Origin: Suillus spraguei
Lineage: Eukaryota > Basidiomycota > Agaricomycetes > Boletales > Suillaceae
Assembly: GCA_016800925.1 (NCBI GenBank)
Contig: JABCPU010000288.1
Coordinates: 22,179 to 86,178 of the forward strand
Reading direction: 5' to 3'
Length of the DNA stretch: 64,000 nt
Shown here: one piece after another, positions 1 through 11,965 of the stretch
Numbering within the stretch: position 1 is the first letter of the stretch
Layout: each line of letters opens with the position of its first letter
Made by a program: the position numbers and the translations under genes
Notes under the pieces: generated by a model
What the model saw: only the letters and a program-made list of their open reading frames with translations
Database searches by the model: none
What the model was told of the DNA's origin: nothing

Positions 1-94
1 TCAGGTTCGGTTTTTTTCTCTGTCTGAACGCGAACCGAACGCAAAAAAATTACAGCCAGGAAAAAAAAACATAGCAAGATATTTGTACTCGTAG

Positions 95-1881
95 TTACAT
101 GTCCAACGAAGCCGCATGTCCCTCAGCCTCTACTTCTGCAGAAAGGTGCCCATTCCTATATGCTCCCTTCAGTAGTTGTAGTGCCGTGAACGTGTCAGTC
201 CCGAGTGCATTGCGTCGGATAGTCGAAGTGATTCCTCCGCTTGAGAACGCTTGTTCGGAAGGAACGGAGCTGCCTTGAATGGGTAGATAGTCTCGCGCAA
301 TGCGCGCGAGTGTAGGGTATTGCAGCGAGTGAAGCTATTAAGTAGATTTAGTAGCGAAAAAACAAATAAAAAAAAAGACTTACCCCCCACCAGGCCACAA
401 TGTCATCAGTCTCCTCTAGTGGCGAAGACAAGTACATGTTGAGCTCTTGACGAGGATTGTGAGTAAGGTGGTCTGATGTCTTGCGCGTCCTAATAGCCTC
501 GCGCATCCAATCATCGCCATAGTGCTTGCATACACTGGCAGCTCTCGTCGGCGGAGCGGATTGCTCGTTGGTAGTAGGCGTTCGACTTGGTGGTGTATAA
601 TATTCATCGAACTACAAAAAAAATAAGATTAGAGCGGGGAAAACAACATAGACGAGTACTCACCACGGCCTCCAGACAAGCTCTGCCATCTGCAACATCT
701 CCATAATCCCACCGGCCTTCAACATATGCGAGCTTATAGTTTGGATCCAGAACTTAAATTATATTAGATAAGAACGAGTTTGAAAAATTGATAGTACTCA
801 CCAAGACAAATAAAATAAACGTCCGATTGACTTGTTTTCTTGAAGTATTTGTCGACATTCTTGAGTCCGGCCTTAATCGCATCAGCAATCGGAAGATATT
901 GTGGGTCATCTGCCATGGATCTCCATCGATCAGCGAGGCACTCTAGCGTAGGGATCGTTTTCCATGCGGTCGGATGTTTTGCTGACGAGAACGATTGCTG
1001 AGCCGTGGCTGGTTCCTTGAGGACTCGGTGAATAAGCCCGAGGTGTCTCCAATCGCTTCGATCGAGCTTGAAGTTGTTGTAAGTCTTGTTGCGAAGAGTT
1101 GGCACTTTGTGGCTTTCGTCGGCAAGGTTGGTGAAACGGTTTACAGCCTATTTAATTAAAATCAGGCCACTTTTAAACATTGAAAGAAAGAAAAAACTCA
1201 CTTGACGCAAGATCAACATGCGGTCCAGGCATTTATATAGCGACGCCCAGCGAGTCCGGATCCATTGCAAGAGCTCAAGCTCAGGTACGTTTTCCTCTTT
1301 GCAAGCCTTGCGGAAAAATGCTCGAGCTTGAGGGGACTTTCGGATCTGAGGATCTCGATCAGCAAAAGAATAGTCTAAAAAATATAGCACGTACCTGCTC
1401 AATGAGGGCAAGAGCTTTGCCAAGTGAATCACCGGTATCGAATAAGGTGTCGTCGTCGTCGTCGTTACTGACATCCATGTAAGAAAGCTGTTTATTTAAG
1501 GTGTCAAGGTCAGCGTCGTTGCCATTATCAAGCGCTTGTCGAATTTTCTTCATGAGAGCAGCTTGAGGTGTGGGGGCGACGGCATCAACGAAGTGGCGTG
1601 CTGCGAGATTAAGTATATGTTCTTGGCACCTGATGCGGCGCGCATCAGGTGCCCACCGCGTACCCTCAGGATCGATTTCTTGTCCAACTGCTTTCATGGC
1701 GGTATCATTGTTGGTGGCATTGTCAGAGGTCATCCATCCAACCTACAACACACTGATTAGATTCAGCGCAGCAAAGTAGTAAACTAAACTTTACCTTATT
1801 TCGTAGTTCATATTTGTCAATGGTATCAACAATCAAGCGAGCCGTATTCTGACCACTATGATTGCCCTGGATGTGCGCAAA
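95..1881 (-). pseudogene. hAT-family transposase remnant, 5' truncated
   Basis: This is a multi-exon reading frame for a hAT DNA transposase, which cuts and pastes its own element. Going 3' on the minus strand it shows [11 protein letters not shown] followed by [10 protein letters not shown] (about 1730-1610), then LLQWIRTRWASLY (about 1290-1230), DPNYKLAYVEGRWDYGD (about 755-690), and the C-terminal dimerisation block LARIARDYL..SSVPSEQAFSSGG (about 330-230). It ends with TAA at 95-97. Short GT..AG introns break the frame about every 200-300 bp. The N-terminal half, including any BED zinc finger, is missing because a family D LTR abuts at 1882. No frameshift is obvious in the surviving exons, so truncation is the main lesion. 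Family assignment is firm; exon borders are approximate. Confidence 0.8.
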
Positions 1882-2638
1882 TGTCATATACCATATTTCC
1901 GATCTCAGATCCGATCAGATCTGATCGACCCTACTTCCGTCCAGTCCACAAATCCTGTCTGGATCACCCATCCGAAAGTGCCCAATTCTCGCACTCTAAC
2001 TCCCCTGTGTATATCTGCGTCTATCTCCTTTCGGCATCCCTCCTGTTTCCGGTATTCTGGCTGTGTATATTTCCGTCCTGCTTATTGATCCGTTACCTGT
2101 GTTTTATTTCCAACTCATACTTACTGATCCGCTGTGCATTAACTAATAGACTTCCGTTATACTTCGTACATAGCCCTCGGTCCCGGACTCCTTGATTATC
2201 CATGCTAGTTACTTACAGTATATAAACCACTTGTAGATCTCCATAGAACCTTAGTTTGAATATCATCTTAGATTCTGCTCATTCTGTTTCCTCCGGACTT
2301 GAGTTACTTTCTGCTCTAGTCATCTTCCGAGACTTGGGATTGATTTCTTTAGTCTATATCTCCGACTCTATCTTCAGATAGTCTACCTCTGTTAGTTTCT
2401 AGTTAGGAACTCATTCCGAAACTAGCCTTAATCCTCGTTCCATCTCTACGCTCCGGATAACCTTCAGATGTATCATATCCGATACCTTCGGACATCTGGA
2501 TCCATCACGCAACCCCTTCCGGATCTTCAGATGTATACCTACCCACTGAAATAAGGGCATTACTCGGGAAAGGGGCACAGTGCACGAACTGAGGCCAAAG
2601 CCCTTCAGATCTTTCACCCTTTGAGTACGGTCTTAACA
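1882..2638 (+). mobile_element. Family D LTR (solo-like, no matching TSD)
   Basis: It begins TGTCATATACCATA and ends GTCTTAACA, the termini shared with 60023-60792 and with the partial copy from 63565. The body is closely similar along its full length (about 757 bp). The flanking pentamers are gcaaa and gtgct, so no target-site duplication remains. One side has therefore probably been deleted or recombined after insertion into the hAT element. Confidence 0.75.
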
Positions 2639-3102
2639 GTGCTTGAGCCTTGAAGGCATTGCAAGGAAGATTCAGTTTGGGGTTCGGAACAGTTTGGGAA
2701 GGTCCGAACCTATAGATGAACTGCACAGGAGTTAGTGGACCACGAACCTCATTCTGGTTCGGTCCGTGCAAAATGCTGGACCATGGACTGAACCAAGGAC
2801 GAACCTGACCAATGGTCAGGTTTGAACCACAGTTCAGAACTGGACCACAGCAGCACTACCTATGGAAAGCCAGACACTCGTGCTCAATTATTAAGCAAGT
2901 ATTACTAAATATGGCCATGCCTTCTGCGGGATTGCGGACACTGCTATCACTAATATTAATAAGAAACAAGACTGTAATAATATTATGTGGCACATATGTC
3001 AACCAAGTGAGAAATAAAGATTGCTGTTCATAGTATACTGCTACAAACCAAGCTTTACAGAAATCAAATCAACACAAGTTACCATTCATCCGGCACATCC
3101 GA
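2639..3102. other. Non-coding stretch, possible hAT end, short dispersed repeat
   Basis: No gene is seen. Several short motifs of the GGTTCGG/CCGAACC type recur here and also at window bases 4-40. A near-palindrome is centred at about 2811 (acctgaccaatggtcaggt). The octamer GAACCTGA just before its centre is the complement of the TCAGGTTC that opens the window, so this may be the far end of the hAT element. Bases about 2862-2910 match the complement of about 20167-20215. Confidence 0.4.
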
Positions 3103-3213
3103 GTAGGGCTCAGCAGGGTATGGGTAACCCCTGGGGTCATGGTAGGGTTACTGAGGGGTAAGGGTGTGGGTTGGTGTCTGGATACCCAGGGGTTTACCCC
3201 TGCAGAGCCCTAC
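3103..3213. repeat. 111-bp fold-back (inverted repeat) element
   Basis: The left arm begins GTAGGGCTCAGCAGGG and carries GGTAACCCCTGG. The right arm ends with CCAGGGGTTTACCCCTGC and AGAGCCCTAC. The arms are imperfect inverted copies, so the whole stretch can form one hairpin. It looks like a small MITE or snap-back repeat; no ORF is present. Confidence 0.55.
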
Positions 3214-4099
3214 ATGCAGTTCTCGCCATCTGAGAAATCCCACACAACCAAACCTGCATGATCCAGTCCCACCACATTTTCGTCAATGCCAAGTGTGATG
3301 TCAGGCTCATCATCATGGGCAAGACTCTCCAACTGATGCAAATGCTCATCCACTACATAGATATTATACATAGATATTAGTCCCTATATATTTGCGTCAA
3401 AAATAAAACTGGTGTACCAAGACCAAGTCTGCACCCACCCCACCCATGTAGTAGGCACCATTGCCATCTTCATGATAGGGCAATTCTTGAAGGTTATCTA
3501 TGCAAAGTGATTAATTCTTCCTCTGCCTCATCTAACAACTCAATGTGGTGTGGTATCATTTCATCATTGACATGCACTATAGTGAGTAAGCCCAGGTACA
3601 CATCCCAAACAGTCTGCCATGTAACTGATGGGTCCCGAGTTCTGTATAGCATTGTTCCATGAATGCACTGAATGGCTGTGGAACAAGGTCAAAGACAACA
3701 TGGGATGGATCAATGTAGAGACCACGGATATGGTCCAATGCTTCACAATCGACTTTGATCTGATCTGACAAAAAAAAGGTAAGAACACAGAGAACAAGCA
3801 CAGACAGTATTACCTTAAAGTCTAAGGCACCAAAGTTCTCGGGTGATTGGAAGATGATGTCCAGTGCACCATGGGGCAGGATCTTGTTTTGGTCCTGCCA
3901 TTTTCTAGTGTTGTTCACTTCAGTGAAAAAGCATCCTAAATTTAAACTGAAAGTTAGTATCAAGGTAAGGACAACAACCAAAAAAATAGATGCACAATTG
4001 GAGAGTGTTGTTGGTATCATACCAACTGGACATGATACCATGATCTAAAAGTGTCTTAAATCCAGGCATGAAACGATGTCGCATCTGCAACCACATTAT
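3214..4099 (-). pseudogene. Fragment of an unidentified multi-exon gene
   Basis: Coherent minus-strand coding blocks are separated by intron-like gaps. They include ILPHGALDIIFQSPENFGAL (about 3890-3830), LDHIRGLYIDPSHVVFDLVP (about 3740-3680), a block with VHVNDEMIPHHIELLDEAEEE (about 3580-3520), and DEPDITLGIDENVVGLDHAG (about 3320-3260). Adjacent blocks lie in different frames, so either introns or frameshifts separate them. The 5' part is cut by a copia LTR at 4100. I do not recognise the family. Codon texture resembles that of a real protein, so this is more likely a displaced gene than random ORFs. Confidence 0.35.
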
Positions 4100-4440
4100 T
4101 GACAAAACTAAGTAAAAGCAGCATATACCATTCTCAGCTGCTATCCAAAGGAAGGATGAGAGAATGACTGAGGGAAAATTACATGACAAGGGTCATTATA
4201 TGATAAGAAAAATGAGCTTGCTAAGACACCATGAGGCTCGCTTGAGAAATCCCTAACCTCTCCACTATTACATGTGCATCTGAGCACCTCTGAGGCATGC
4301 TTAAGCATGCATGTGATTAAGCATGATGAAGTGCGACAAAATGCAATGAAGTGCAATGAAGTGCGGTCAAACACAAAAGGCGCAAGAAAGGCGCAGTGAG
4401 GTGCACACTTCGCCAAAGGTGCGAACTCATCTGTTTGTCA
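4100..4440 (-). mobile_element. Family F (Ty1/copia) LTR, 3' LTR of copy 1
   Basis: It starts TGACAAAACTAAG and ends GTTTGTCA. It is highly similar to the LTR at 12524-12833 but somewhat longer (341 bp). On the minus strand it is preceded by the same purine-rich tract (complement of CTCCCACTC at 4441-4449), as expected for a 3' LTR. Confidence 0.8.
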
Positions 4441-4814
4441 CTCCCACTCAAGCGAAGTCGCAGACCCATGGCCTTGGTGAATTTCCAATGCTTGTCATGA
4501 ATTAGTGGTTTTGTGAGGATGTCTGCCACCATGTCATCTGTTGGGATGTAACATATGACTGCTTTGCCTTTTGCCACTAGATATTGCACACAAAATGGTA
4601 CTTGTGCTGGATGTGTTTTGTGCATGCATGGAATTGTGCATCTTTGGTAAGAATGATGGCTGCCTGATTATCGCAGTGGAGTATGGTGGTGCGCCTTGCT
4701 TTTCACCAACTTCAGCAAAGAATGTGCGAAGCCAGGCGAGATGCTGTCCTGCATTGCTAAGTCCAATGTATTCAGATTCAGTGGTGGATAGTGCTACCAT
4801 ACTTTGTCATTTGC
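4441..4814 (-). pseudogene. Copia copy 1: RNase H C-terminal fragment
   Basis: The minus strand encodes the end of a Ty1/copia polyprotein. It contains VALSTTESEYIGLSNAGQ and a downstream DMVADILTKPL block, the conserved RNase H tail found in copia elements. The frame changes once between them. The fragment matches 12834-13200 of the complete copy closely. Its upstream part ends abruptly at 4814, where a family C LTR is inserted. It is non-functional. Confidence 0.85.
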
Positions 4815-7239
4815 TGTTATATACTGTGCATTTGAGTCCAGATCCAATTCAATCCATAGACATCCAGATACCCAATTCATACATCCAGTCCACCAATCCA
4901 ACCCATACCCATCCAGACACCTGATCCATAGACATCCTATCTAATCCACCCATCTGATCCAGTCCCATGTCCGATCTGATCCATGTCTATATCTGATCTG
5001 AGTGCATATCCGAATTATTCCTGTGCACCTATGCATTACCCTTTTAGTATATATCTGTGTCTCTGGCTCTTGGTTATCTCTGCCTCCATCTTGATGAGTT
5101 ATTTCATACAAGTTTCATCTCCGAGTTCATAGCCTCATATTCCATTGTACTTACTAATGTGTTTCCACATGCTTCAGACATAGCCTTTGGACTATGCTTA
5201 CTTACCTTCTGGCATGCTACCTACAGCATATAACCTTATAGTACAACTCCAGACTTCAGTCTGATCATTGCTTTCCTACTTCTGTATATTCTTCTGACTA
5301 CTCTGTATCTTGCTACCATGTCTATATAACTCTGTTTCCGTTCTTGCACTTGGGCTCCGGCCCTTGTAAGCTTCTGGCTCAGACCTATGGGATCATTCCA
5401 TAGGCTGGAACTTTGATCCTATGTCCTATAACCTTTTTGGACTTTGTCTATTTCCTATCTCTCATCTGTTTCACCTCCAACTCTACCTGTGGTAGTCTTA
5501 TCCTGTCTGTTTCTATTCCGGACCTTGTCTGGAGTAGTCTATACCTTCCTTCGATAATATCTGGACCTACTCCTTCATAGTAGTTCAATACTTTCCCTAA
5601 GATTCACAGAGCTACGCTTGTCCGATCCTCTGATCATCCACTCTCTTCTGCTCTTCTGCTCCTCCAAGCTCCAGACCTTTGGACCTCTGGTCTCCAGAAA
5701 TCTATCCTATCCTATCCCACGACTCTGTTGGATCATCTTTCCCTCCAGAGCTTTGCTCCTATCCTGCCCTGGACTTTGTCTAGTGGTCCATCTTTCATCC
5801 ATTCTACTTACGACTTGTTCCAGTAGTTTACCATTACTCCCTACCCTATGGAAATAGTTTGGCGCATTCCCACGCTCATCCAGAAGTCCTTCAGAGCTCT
5901 ATCAAGCTATCCTGTCTTAAGAGTTCATCCGGACACCATCTGGACTTCACCAGAACTCCCCCTTGGACTTCATCCAAAATTAAGGGCACATACTTGGGTA
6001 AGGGCACAGTGCATGAGCTGAGGCCAAGCCCCTTTGACTTTCCAACCCCCAGTGACATGCATGAAACCTGTTTCATATATGATCATGGCTGGATTTTAGT
6101 CTACAACATTCCATACTATACCCCATAATTTTTCCCTGAATTTTCTATACCTTTCTAAACCTTATAAGAATTTATTTGAGTATTTTCCGAGCCTACAATC
6201 ATTTCTATGCACTTATCTGTTGGAAAATAACACTTATCCAACAAGATTTCCTAATATGCACAAGATTTCCCATGACCTATAGTTTCTCCTTTCAAACCTC
6301 AACCCATTTATGCAATGTTTTATGAAATAACAAAACATTGTGATGTTGAAGAACCAACATTTGAACAAGTGCCAATAAAGGCAGAGTTATGTAATCAGTC
6401 TATCTATTGACATGTGACCAATCATGTGATCAGTCATGTGATCAGCCTAGGAGAGATTTCAAAGAAACAATAATGTACATTAGTAATCAGTAGCATAGCC
6501 ATTTTTGTGAGTCATAATGAGTCATAACCAAGCACAGCCCCTTGGTGAGTCATTTTTTCCCTGTATGGTAGTCTGTATAGCCACCTTTAATATAAGGAGC
6601 CCACTTTCCCCCTCTAAGAAGAAAGAAGTAAGCCACACAATTGACAGAGGAATATTGTCAATAACCATCACATCCATATCCAGTACATCAGTCAGACAAT
6701 AGTTCTCACACTCAAAGGAGGGCAGGCCAAGGAGCCCCTCTAATAAATTGTATTTTCCACAATATAAACTAAGTGTGAATCTAAGCATTAAGCAAGCATA
6801 CTGAGTGAAACATTAAGTTATTTCACTCCAGTCTTTGGACATTATTTCTCATGACATACAGACACATCAGTAAGCCACCAAATCACCACGCATTCTCACA
6901 CTAGCTAGTGCAAGGTTACTAGTCATCTAGTGTCAACAATATCTAGTTCTCTTTACAACACAGAACACATTTCTGTGGGGAGAACATTGCATTCATATAT
7001 TTCATTAGTTAATTAGGGAGGACAATAAGACTAGCAGTGTTTCAACAATATCAATAGCTTGGCCACTTAAGACTACATCAAGAGGGTGTACTCTGTTCTG
7101 ACCTGTGTCATACTCATAGTGAAGTGCCTGAGCAGCAGAGAGTTGGTTTCGAAGTGACATATTGCATAGTCTGATTAGTGCTGGACAGCTTAGTTGACTC
7201 CATTAATTAGTGAGAGTTAGGAGTAGCATCATCACATAT

Positions 7240-7714
7240 TGTCACAAATTCCAAATACAAATCATTACTCTTTTCTCAATTTCCCTAAAGCGTCTAAACC
7301 CAGTGCTAAGACAAACTCAAATCCTATTGAAATCCCTACATCCGCTTCTATAACCGAACTTCCTGATGAAGAAGAAGAGATCTTTTATGATGCTATCGGA
7401 TAAGATAAGATAAGATAGTATCACGTGATCTTAGAACCTTCTAGAATACGATGTCATAATAATGTCACAACCATCACATCGTATGATTCTTGTTTCCATT
7501 TTATGATTGGTTAGTAGTTTCAAACTCAGTTTACATCTCAGTTTCAATATGTGTATATAGTTAGCTAGTTTTGCTGTAGTAGTTCTTTAGTTCAAACCTT
7601 TTGTATCTACAACTGTAGCAATCCAAGACGTCCTTGCTCCTCTTTCTCCTTGTGATAACCTTAGTTTGAGTCCTAGTCTCTGCCCTTGCATTAATTCGTT
7701 TGTGGGTTGTGACA
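7240..7714 (+). mobile_element. Family B solo LTR
   Basis: 475 bp from TGTCACAAATTCC to GGGTTGTGACA, flanked by perfect 5-bp duplications catat (7235-7239 and 7715-7719). It is an inverted full-length relative of 47136-47609. It lies inside the family E element. Confidence 0.88.
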
Positions 7715-7726
7715 CATATCATCATA

Positions 7727-9429
7727 CAGTGGCTCAAAAAGTGTCCCAATGTTTGTGGATTTTTATGTAATTGCTTTACTGTGAGTCAGGGCATGGGAAT
7801 ATGACTAAGCTATAGGCAGATGTCAGAAAGCCCTGCTTCTCAGCTTCATTAGTGGCCCCTGTGGCGTGAGAATCAGCTCACATCATGCGAATATATGGTC
7901 ATTTTCATTTGGTGATTCATTGGGACACTTTTTGACTTTCAGTTTGACCAACACAATCTCTATAATTCTGATCCATTATTTGACCTCCTTTTGTTCTAAT
8001 CACTTGTGCCACTCTTCCAAACATGTTATCTGTCAATTTATAATATCCCTCCCTAGCTATCTTGCTCTACCCTGCTACAACTTTGTCCTATAGCTGAAAT
8101 AGCCCCTATTGTGAATTTTAACAGGCTGTATGCAATTTCTTGAGTAATTACCAGAGATATTTGATAGGTTTGAGGTTTTGGGGCTGTGCTGGTCATTATA
8201 GAATACCAATAATGTGGTCTTTAAGTCATTGGTAGCCAACTGAGAGGTGTGCTTGGGGTCACTATCATATTGAAAGATAGTGTCTTCTCTATTAATCTAT
8301 GGCTCCTACATGCCTCTTAGCAGACACCTATCTGAAGTGGAAATAGAACACTCTGTATTTATTACCCCCTCTGTTCACAGAAAATTTCCATGTCATAACC
8401 TTGTACCATCAAGTTTCATCCTCCAAAGTCAAGGCTTTGTTTGACTTCTCCTGCTTCTTCTCACAAAATCATATATAGTGAGCTTTCAAGTTAGCTATGA
8501 AATAGCTTAAACACCACAATATTAGTGTTCTATAATGACCAGCACAGTCCCAAAACCTCAAACCTATCAAATATCTCTGGTAATTACTCAAGAAATTGCA
8601 TACAGCCTATTAAAATTCACAATAGGGGCTATTTCAGCTATAGGACAAAGTTGTAGCAGGGTAGAGCAAGATAGCTAGGGAGGGATATCATAAATTGACA
8701 GATAACATGTTTAAAAGAGTGGCACAAGTGATTAGAACAAAAGGAGGTGTTACAAATTAGGATGGTGTCACCAGCAACAGTGCAAAGGCACTTAATGGTT
8801 TACTGGGAAGTTCGTCGGTTGTTCAAAGGAACAAGACCCTGCCTAAGAGACACGTCTCAAAGGTATCAAGAATAGAGACTAAGGCTAAGGAGTGCTTAGA
8901 CTTAGAGATGATTCAGACAACTAAGGTTGGAGGCCTTAGCGAACAGAGATCCAGGTAAAACCTAGTAAGATTAAAGTAAAGAATCTAGTGGTAATACAAT
9001 GTGCTTAAATAAGCCAATATGTGTGCATGGACCAGAGAGACGTGAGAGTGTAAGTGCGTATCCTAATAAGGAAGGCAAGTATAGTACAAGCATGTTGAGA
9101 TGCATAAGTCGAGAGAGATCACATGAGATAGGGGAAAAGTATGTAGGGGACATACAACTGTAACAGGAGGTCAAATAAAGGATCAGAATTATAGAGATTG
9201 TGTTGGTCAAACTGAAAGTCAAAAAAGTGTCCCAATGAATCACCAAATGAAAATGACCATATATTCACATGGTGTGAGCTGATTCTCACGCCACAGGGAC
9301 CACTAATGAAGCTGAGAAGCAGGGCTTTCTGACGTCTCCCTATAGCTAAGTCATATTCCCACGCCCTGACTCACAGTAAAGCAATTACATAAAAATCCAC
9401 AAACATTGGGACACTTTTTTGAGCCACTG
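7727..9429 (-). mobile_element. Degenerate Tc1/mariner element with long terminal inverted repeats
   Basis: CAGTGGCTCAAAAAGTGTCC at the left and its complement at the right, inside TA duplications (7725-7726, 9430-9431). The inverted ends extend roughly 500 bp. A minus-strand scrap near 8280-8210 reads FQYDSDPKHTSQLATNDLK, the block around the second catalytic Asp of Tc1 transposases. The middle is deleted: net length is about 1280 bp against 1600 bp for the near-intact relative at 48794. A family A solo LTR is nested within it. Confidence 0.85.
8748..9165 (-). mobile_element. Family A solo LTR, diverged and shortened
   Basis: TGTTACAAATTAGG to ACAACTGTAACA, 418 bp, with perfect TSD ggagg (8743-8747, 9166-9170). 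The body is recognisably that of the gypsy LTRs at 51003 and 58659, including the AGATTAAAGTAAAGAATCTA stretch. It is the most divergent copy in the window and hence probably the oldest. Confidence 0.85.
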
Positions 9430-10350
9430 TACATCAGCATCACACATCATCATCACAGGTCTGTACATCATTTCATAAAATCACAAGCACTGCATCGCAC
9501 CAGTTACTTATTTTATTCCCCTGTGCTTTGATCAAACAAAGACAAGAAAGAATTGTTTGCCCTTTTCTCCACGAACGGCCATATTATCAACCATTGGTAT
9601 TTGTCTGAACCATTGACTGTGGAGAATATTGAAATTCAGTGAACTTTTCTGTTTTTCATATTCTAAGAAGACACCAGTACAACCTGGATCATATTCAACT
9701 GAATGTCAGAGATGGGCCAAACTTGCATATGCTACTCCTGGTGGTGCAATGGCTGAAACCATTTCACTAGAGATCTCAGCCATTCATAAAGCAGGTGGGC
9801 AAGAAAGCAAGAGGTACATTAATTGGGGTATGACCTTTCCTATGTTCACTTTGATACCTAGCTAAACTGGTCCATTTAGAATATTTGCAAGGGCAAGAAG
9901 GATGTTGACGCCCAAATTGATGCTCCGGGCCTCATCAACTTGGCTATGGAGACAGTTCTGCCCAAGCTACATGTGTTTGATGGTACCTTTTTGTGGCATT
10001 GTCCTACATGATATGGGAATCATGCAGAACATATCATATGACAAACTATCCCACATATCCATAGTCTGTTAGCTTAGTCCTCAGACTACCCAAAATGTAC
10101 TTTGAGTATAGACTCAAGTGCAATAATGTGTTTTGTGTGCTCCAATCACACAACAAGAACAGTGCTTTGAAGAAAAGTCATATATGATAGAGAAATCATA
10201 TAATGACATAGTCCAAGTTGATGGTTGCCTAGAAGCTTAGGTTATTGCCTAAACTTTGGCATATTTGCTTTGACTATAAATAACCAAAGAGAAAAGCCAA
10301 AGCCTACAAAAAAAACCTATCAAAGTGAACCAAGTATCCCAGTATCTCAA

Positions 10351-10600
10351 GATCAGATCCAATCCATGGACATCCAGACACCCAATCCATACATCCTAGT
10401 CCACCCATCCAATCTAGTTCACATATCCAATCCACCCATCCACTCCAATCCATATCCATTCATATCCGGTCCATATTCATATCTGACCAGTCCATCTGTC
10501 TGATCTGATCCACCCATCTAATCTGTGTCCATATCCAATCTGTGTCCATATCCAATCGATGCTCATATCTGAAACTATTGCCACGTACCTACGCATTACC
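10351..10600 (-). repeat. Family C LTR fragment
   Basis: The pyrimidine-rich GATCC/CATCC repeats (CCATGGACATCCAGACACCC and similar) match the complement of about 48545-48780, up to the CGCATTACCCCTTA stretch. Neither LTR terminus is present, so this is a fragment left inside the alpha-kinase remnant. Confidence 0.6.
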
Positions 10601-11050
10601 CCTTAACATATTTTGACTGGCAAAACCTGGAGCTTTAGTACAAAGTGTAAAAATTGCGAATTTTGACTAGTTTCAGTCAATAGGTTTAGCACTTTTTGTC
10701 CTAACAATGAATTTTAATAAGCTTTGAGTATACACTAGGGTTCAGTGTTTGAGGTTGAACTAAAGAAAAAGACTTGATGAAAATGTTTGTTGACACTAAG
10801 GCTTAGTGTTGATGTTCAACTAAAGAAAAGACTCAGTGAAATTTTTGTGATACATTCTGTGAGTTCTGTGGATCTGTGGCACTGTGACACTGGAGATCCT
10901 GTGAATCTGTGGAACACTGTGAGATTCTGTGGCTCTGTGGCTCTGGGGTCCTGGGATTCTGTGATGTCTGTGACACTGTGAGAATCTGTGAGAAAAGCCA
11001 AAGTTTGTGTAAGGTTTGGTAGTTTACTGATGTATGTATTCAGCACTCAC
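10601..11050. other. Non-coding stretch with CTGTGG-type low-complexity tract
   Basis: No gene is recognised. Bases about 10850-10990 are an imperfect tandem tract built from TCTGTGG/CACTGTGA words. Upstream, two similar blocks containing TTCAGTGTTTGAGGTTGAAC-like and CTTAGTGTTGATGTTCAAC words look like a degenerate tandem pair of about 60 bp (about 10735-10830). Confidence 0.4.
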
Positions 11051-11459
11051 CTAGATGTAAGTATCTAAGTTTCAGACTGAAAACATTCATTTCTACTCAA
11101 TCCCCACCCTACCAATTAACAACCTCTTAAAGTGTACCCAGTACCATGCATTTTCTATAGACAATGCTGATTTGTCAGTGGGCTATGTGACTGTCGACAT
11201 GTCCCTTGAGGGTCGCATCAGCATAGGTCGATTCAAAACCATGTGTAGGATGGCTGACATTGATGTTGCCTCCTACTTCAGGTCTTGGGTCCAGGGCATA
11301 GCATGATGTTGTCATGAAACATCCATTCTACAAGGTATATCCTAAGGGCAGGCCAGCCAGTTTGGATTACAGAATTAGACACTTCGCCACTTGTGGATGA
11401 GTTACCCAAGTTATTCAGGGAAGCGAATGTTCTATACTGGGCAAAGGCTCTATTGGGTC

Positions 11460-11965
11460 TGTTAGATTCTGCATCTGATAGCCCCTATCCAGAAGAAGAT
11501 AGAGATATCCAGAAGTATTTCCGGTCATGTGACCTGTCATCTGGATTAGGTTACTCCTCTTAAATCACCGGACTTTCTGTCAAGTAGACTAATACTCATC
11601 CATAAAATGATAGCATAGTGTACAGCTACTTACTGCAGACTCCATCATATCATTGGAGATGATGATGGAAATACTCCATACATATTTAGTATAAGAACAA
11701 CATGTAAACTACAAGTTAAAGTGTCGAAATAAGAAATCTATTCTGTACCAAAGTTACTCTACTCCTATAAACTGGATTTCCAAAATCCTTTCCAGTTCCT
11801 AACTTAGTTTGCTCTTCCAGAACCCCTATTTTTGGAATACATCTGGAAAATATCTCCAGAACCTTCTCTGGAAATCCTTCAGATTCCCTTCGGAAACTTC
11901 ATTGGAAACTCATCTGGAAACCCTCCAGATTCTTTTCTCCATATACTCCAGCAATAACTTTATCA
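11460..11965 (+). mobile_element. Family G solo LTR (506 bp)
   Basis: It runs from TGTTAGATTCTGCATC to ATAACTTTATCA and splits the alpha-kinase coding sequence after WAKALLG. Flanking pentamers are gggtc (11455-11459) and gtgtc (11966-11970), a TSD with one mismatch. Repeated TCTGGAAA/TCCAGA words fill the second half. No second copy is present in the window, so the ends rest on the split coding sequence and the TG..CA rule. Confidence 0.6.

Larger units (their letters stand above)
6053..9673 (+). mobile_element. Family E element copy 1 (LTR-like, 1.44 kb without nested inserts)
   Basis: It starts TGACATGCATGAAACC and ends CTAAGAAGACA, with 4-bp duplications ccag at 6049-6052 and 9674-9677. 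After subtracting the nested family B LTR and the Tc1-like element (each with its TSD) the length is about 1436 bp, matching the inverted copy at 14408-15849 (1442 bp). TG..CA ends suggest a solo LTR; no protein is coded. Confidence 0.7.
4815..9686 (-). mobile_element. Family C LTR (about 1.3 kb), interrupted and truncated
   Basis: It begins TGTTATATACTGTGC, the complement of the end of the family C copy at 50402. It follows that copy along its length (CCATAGACATCCAGATACCC, then the TTAAGGGCACATACTTGGG region near 5982). At 6052 it is split by the family E insertion and resumes for only about 10 bp after 9677. The last roughly 60 bp of the LTR are lost at the junction with the alpha-kinase remnant. 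It sits in copia copy 1. Confidence 0.65.
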
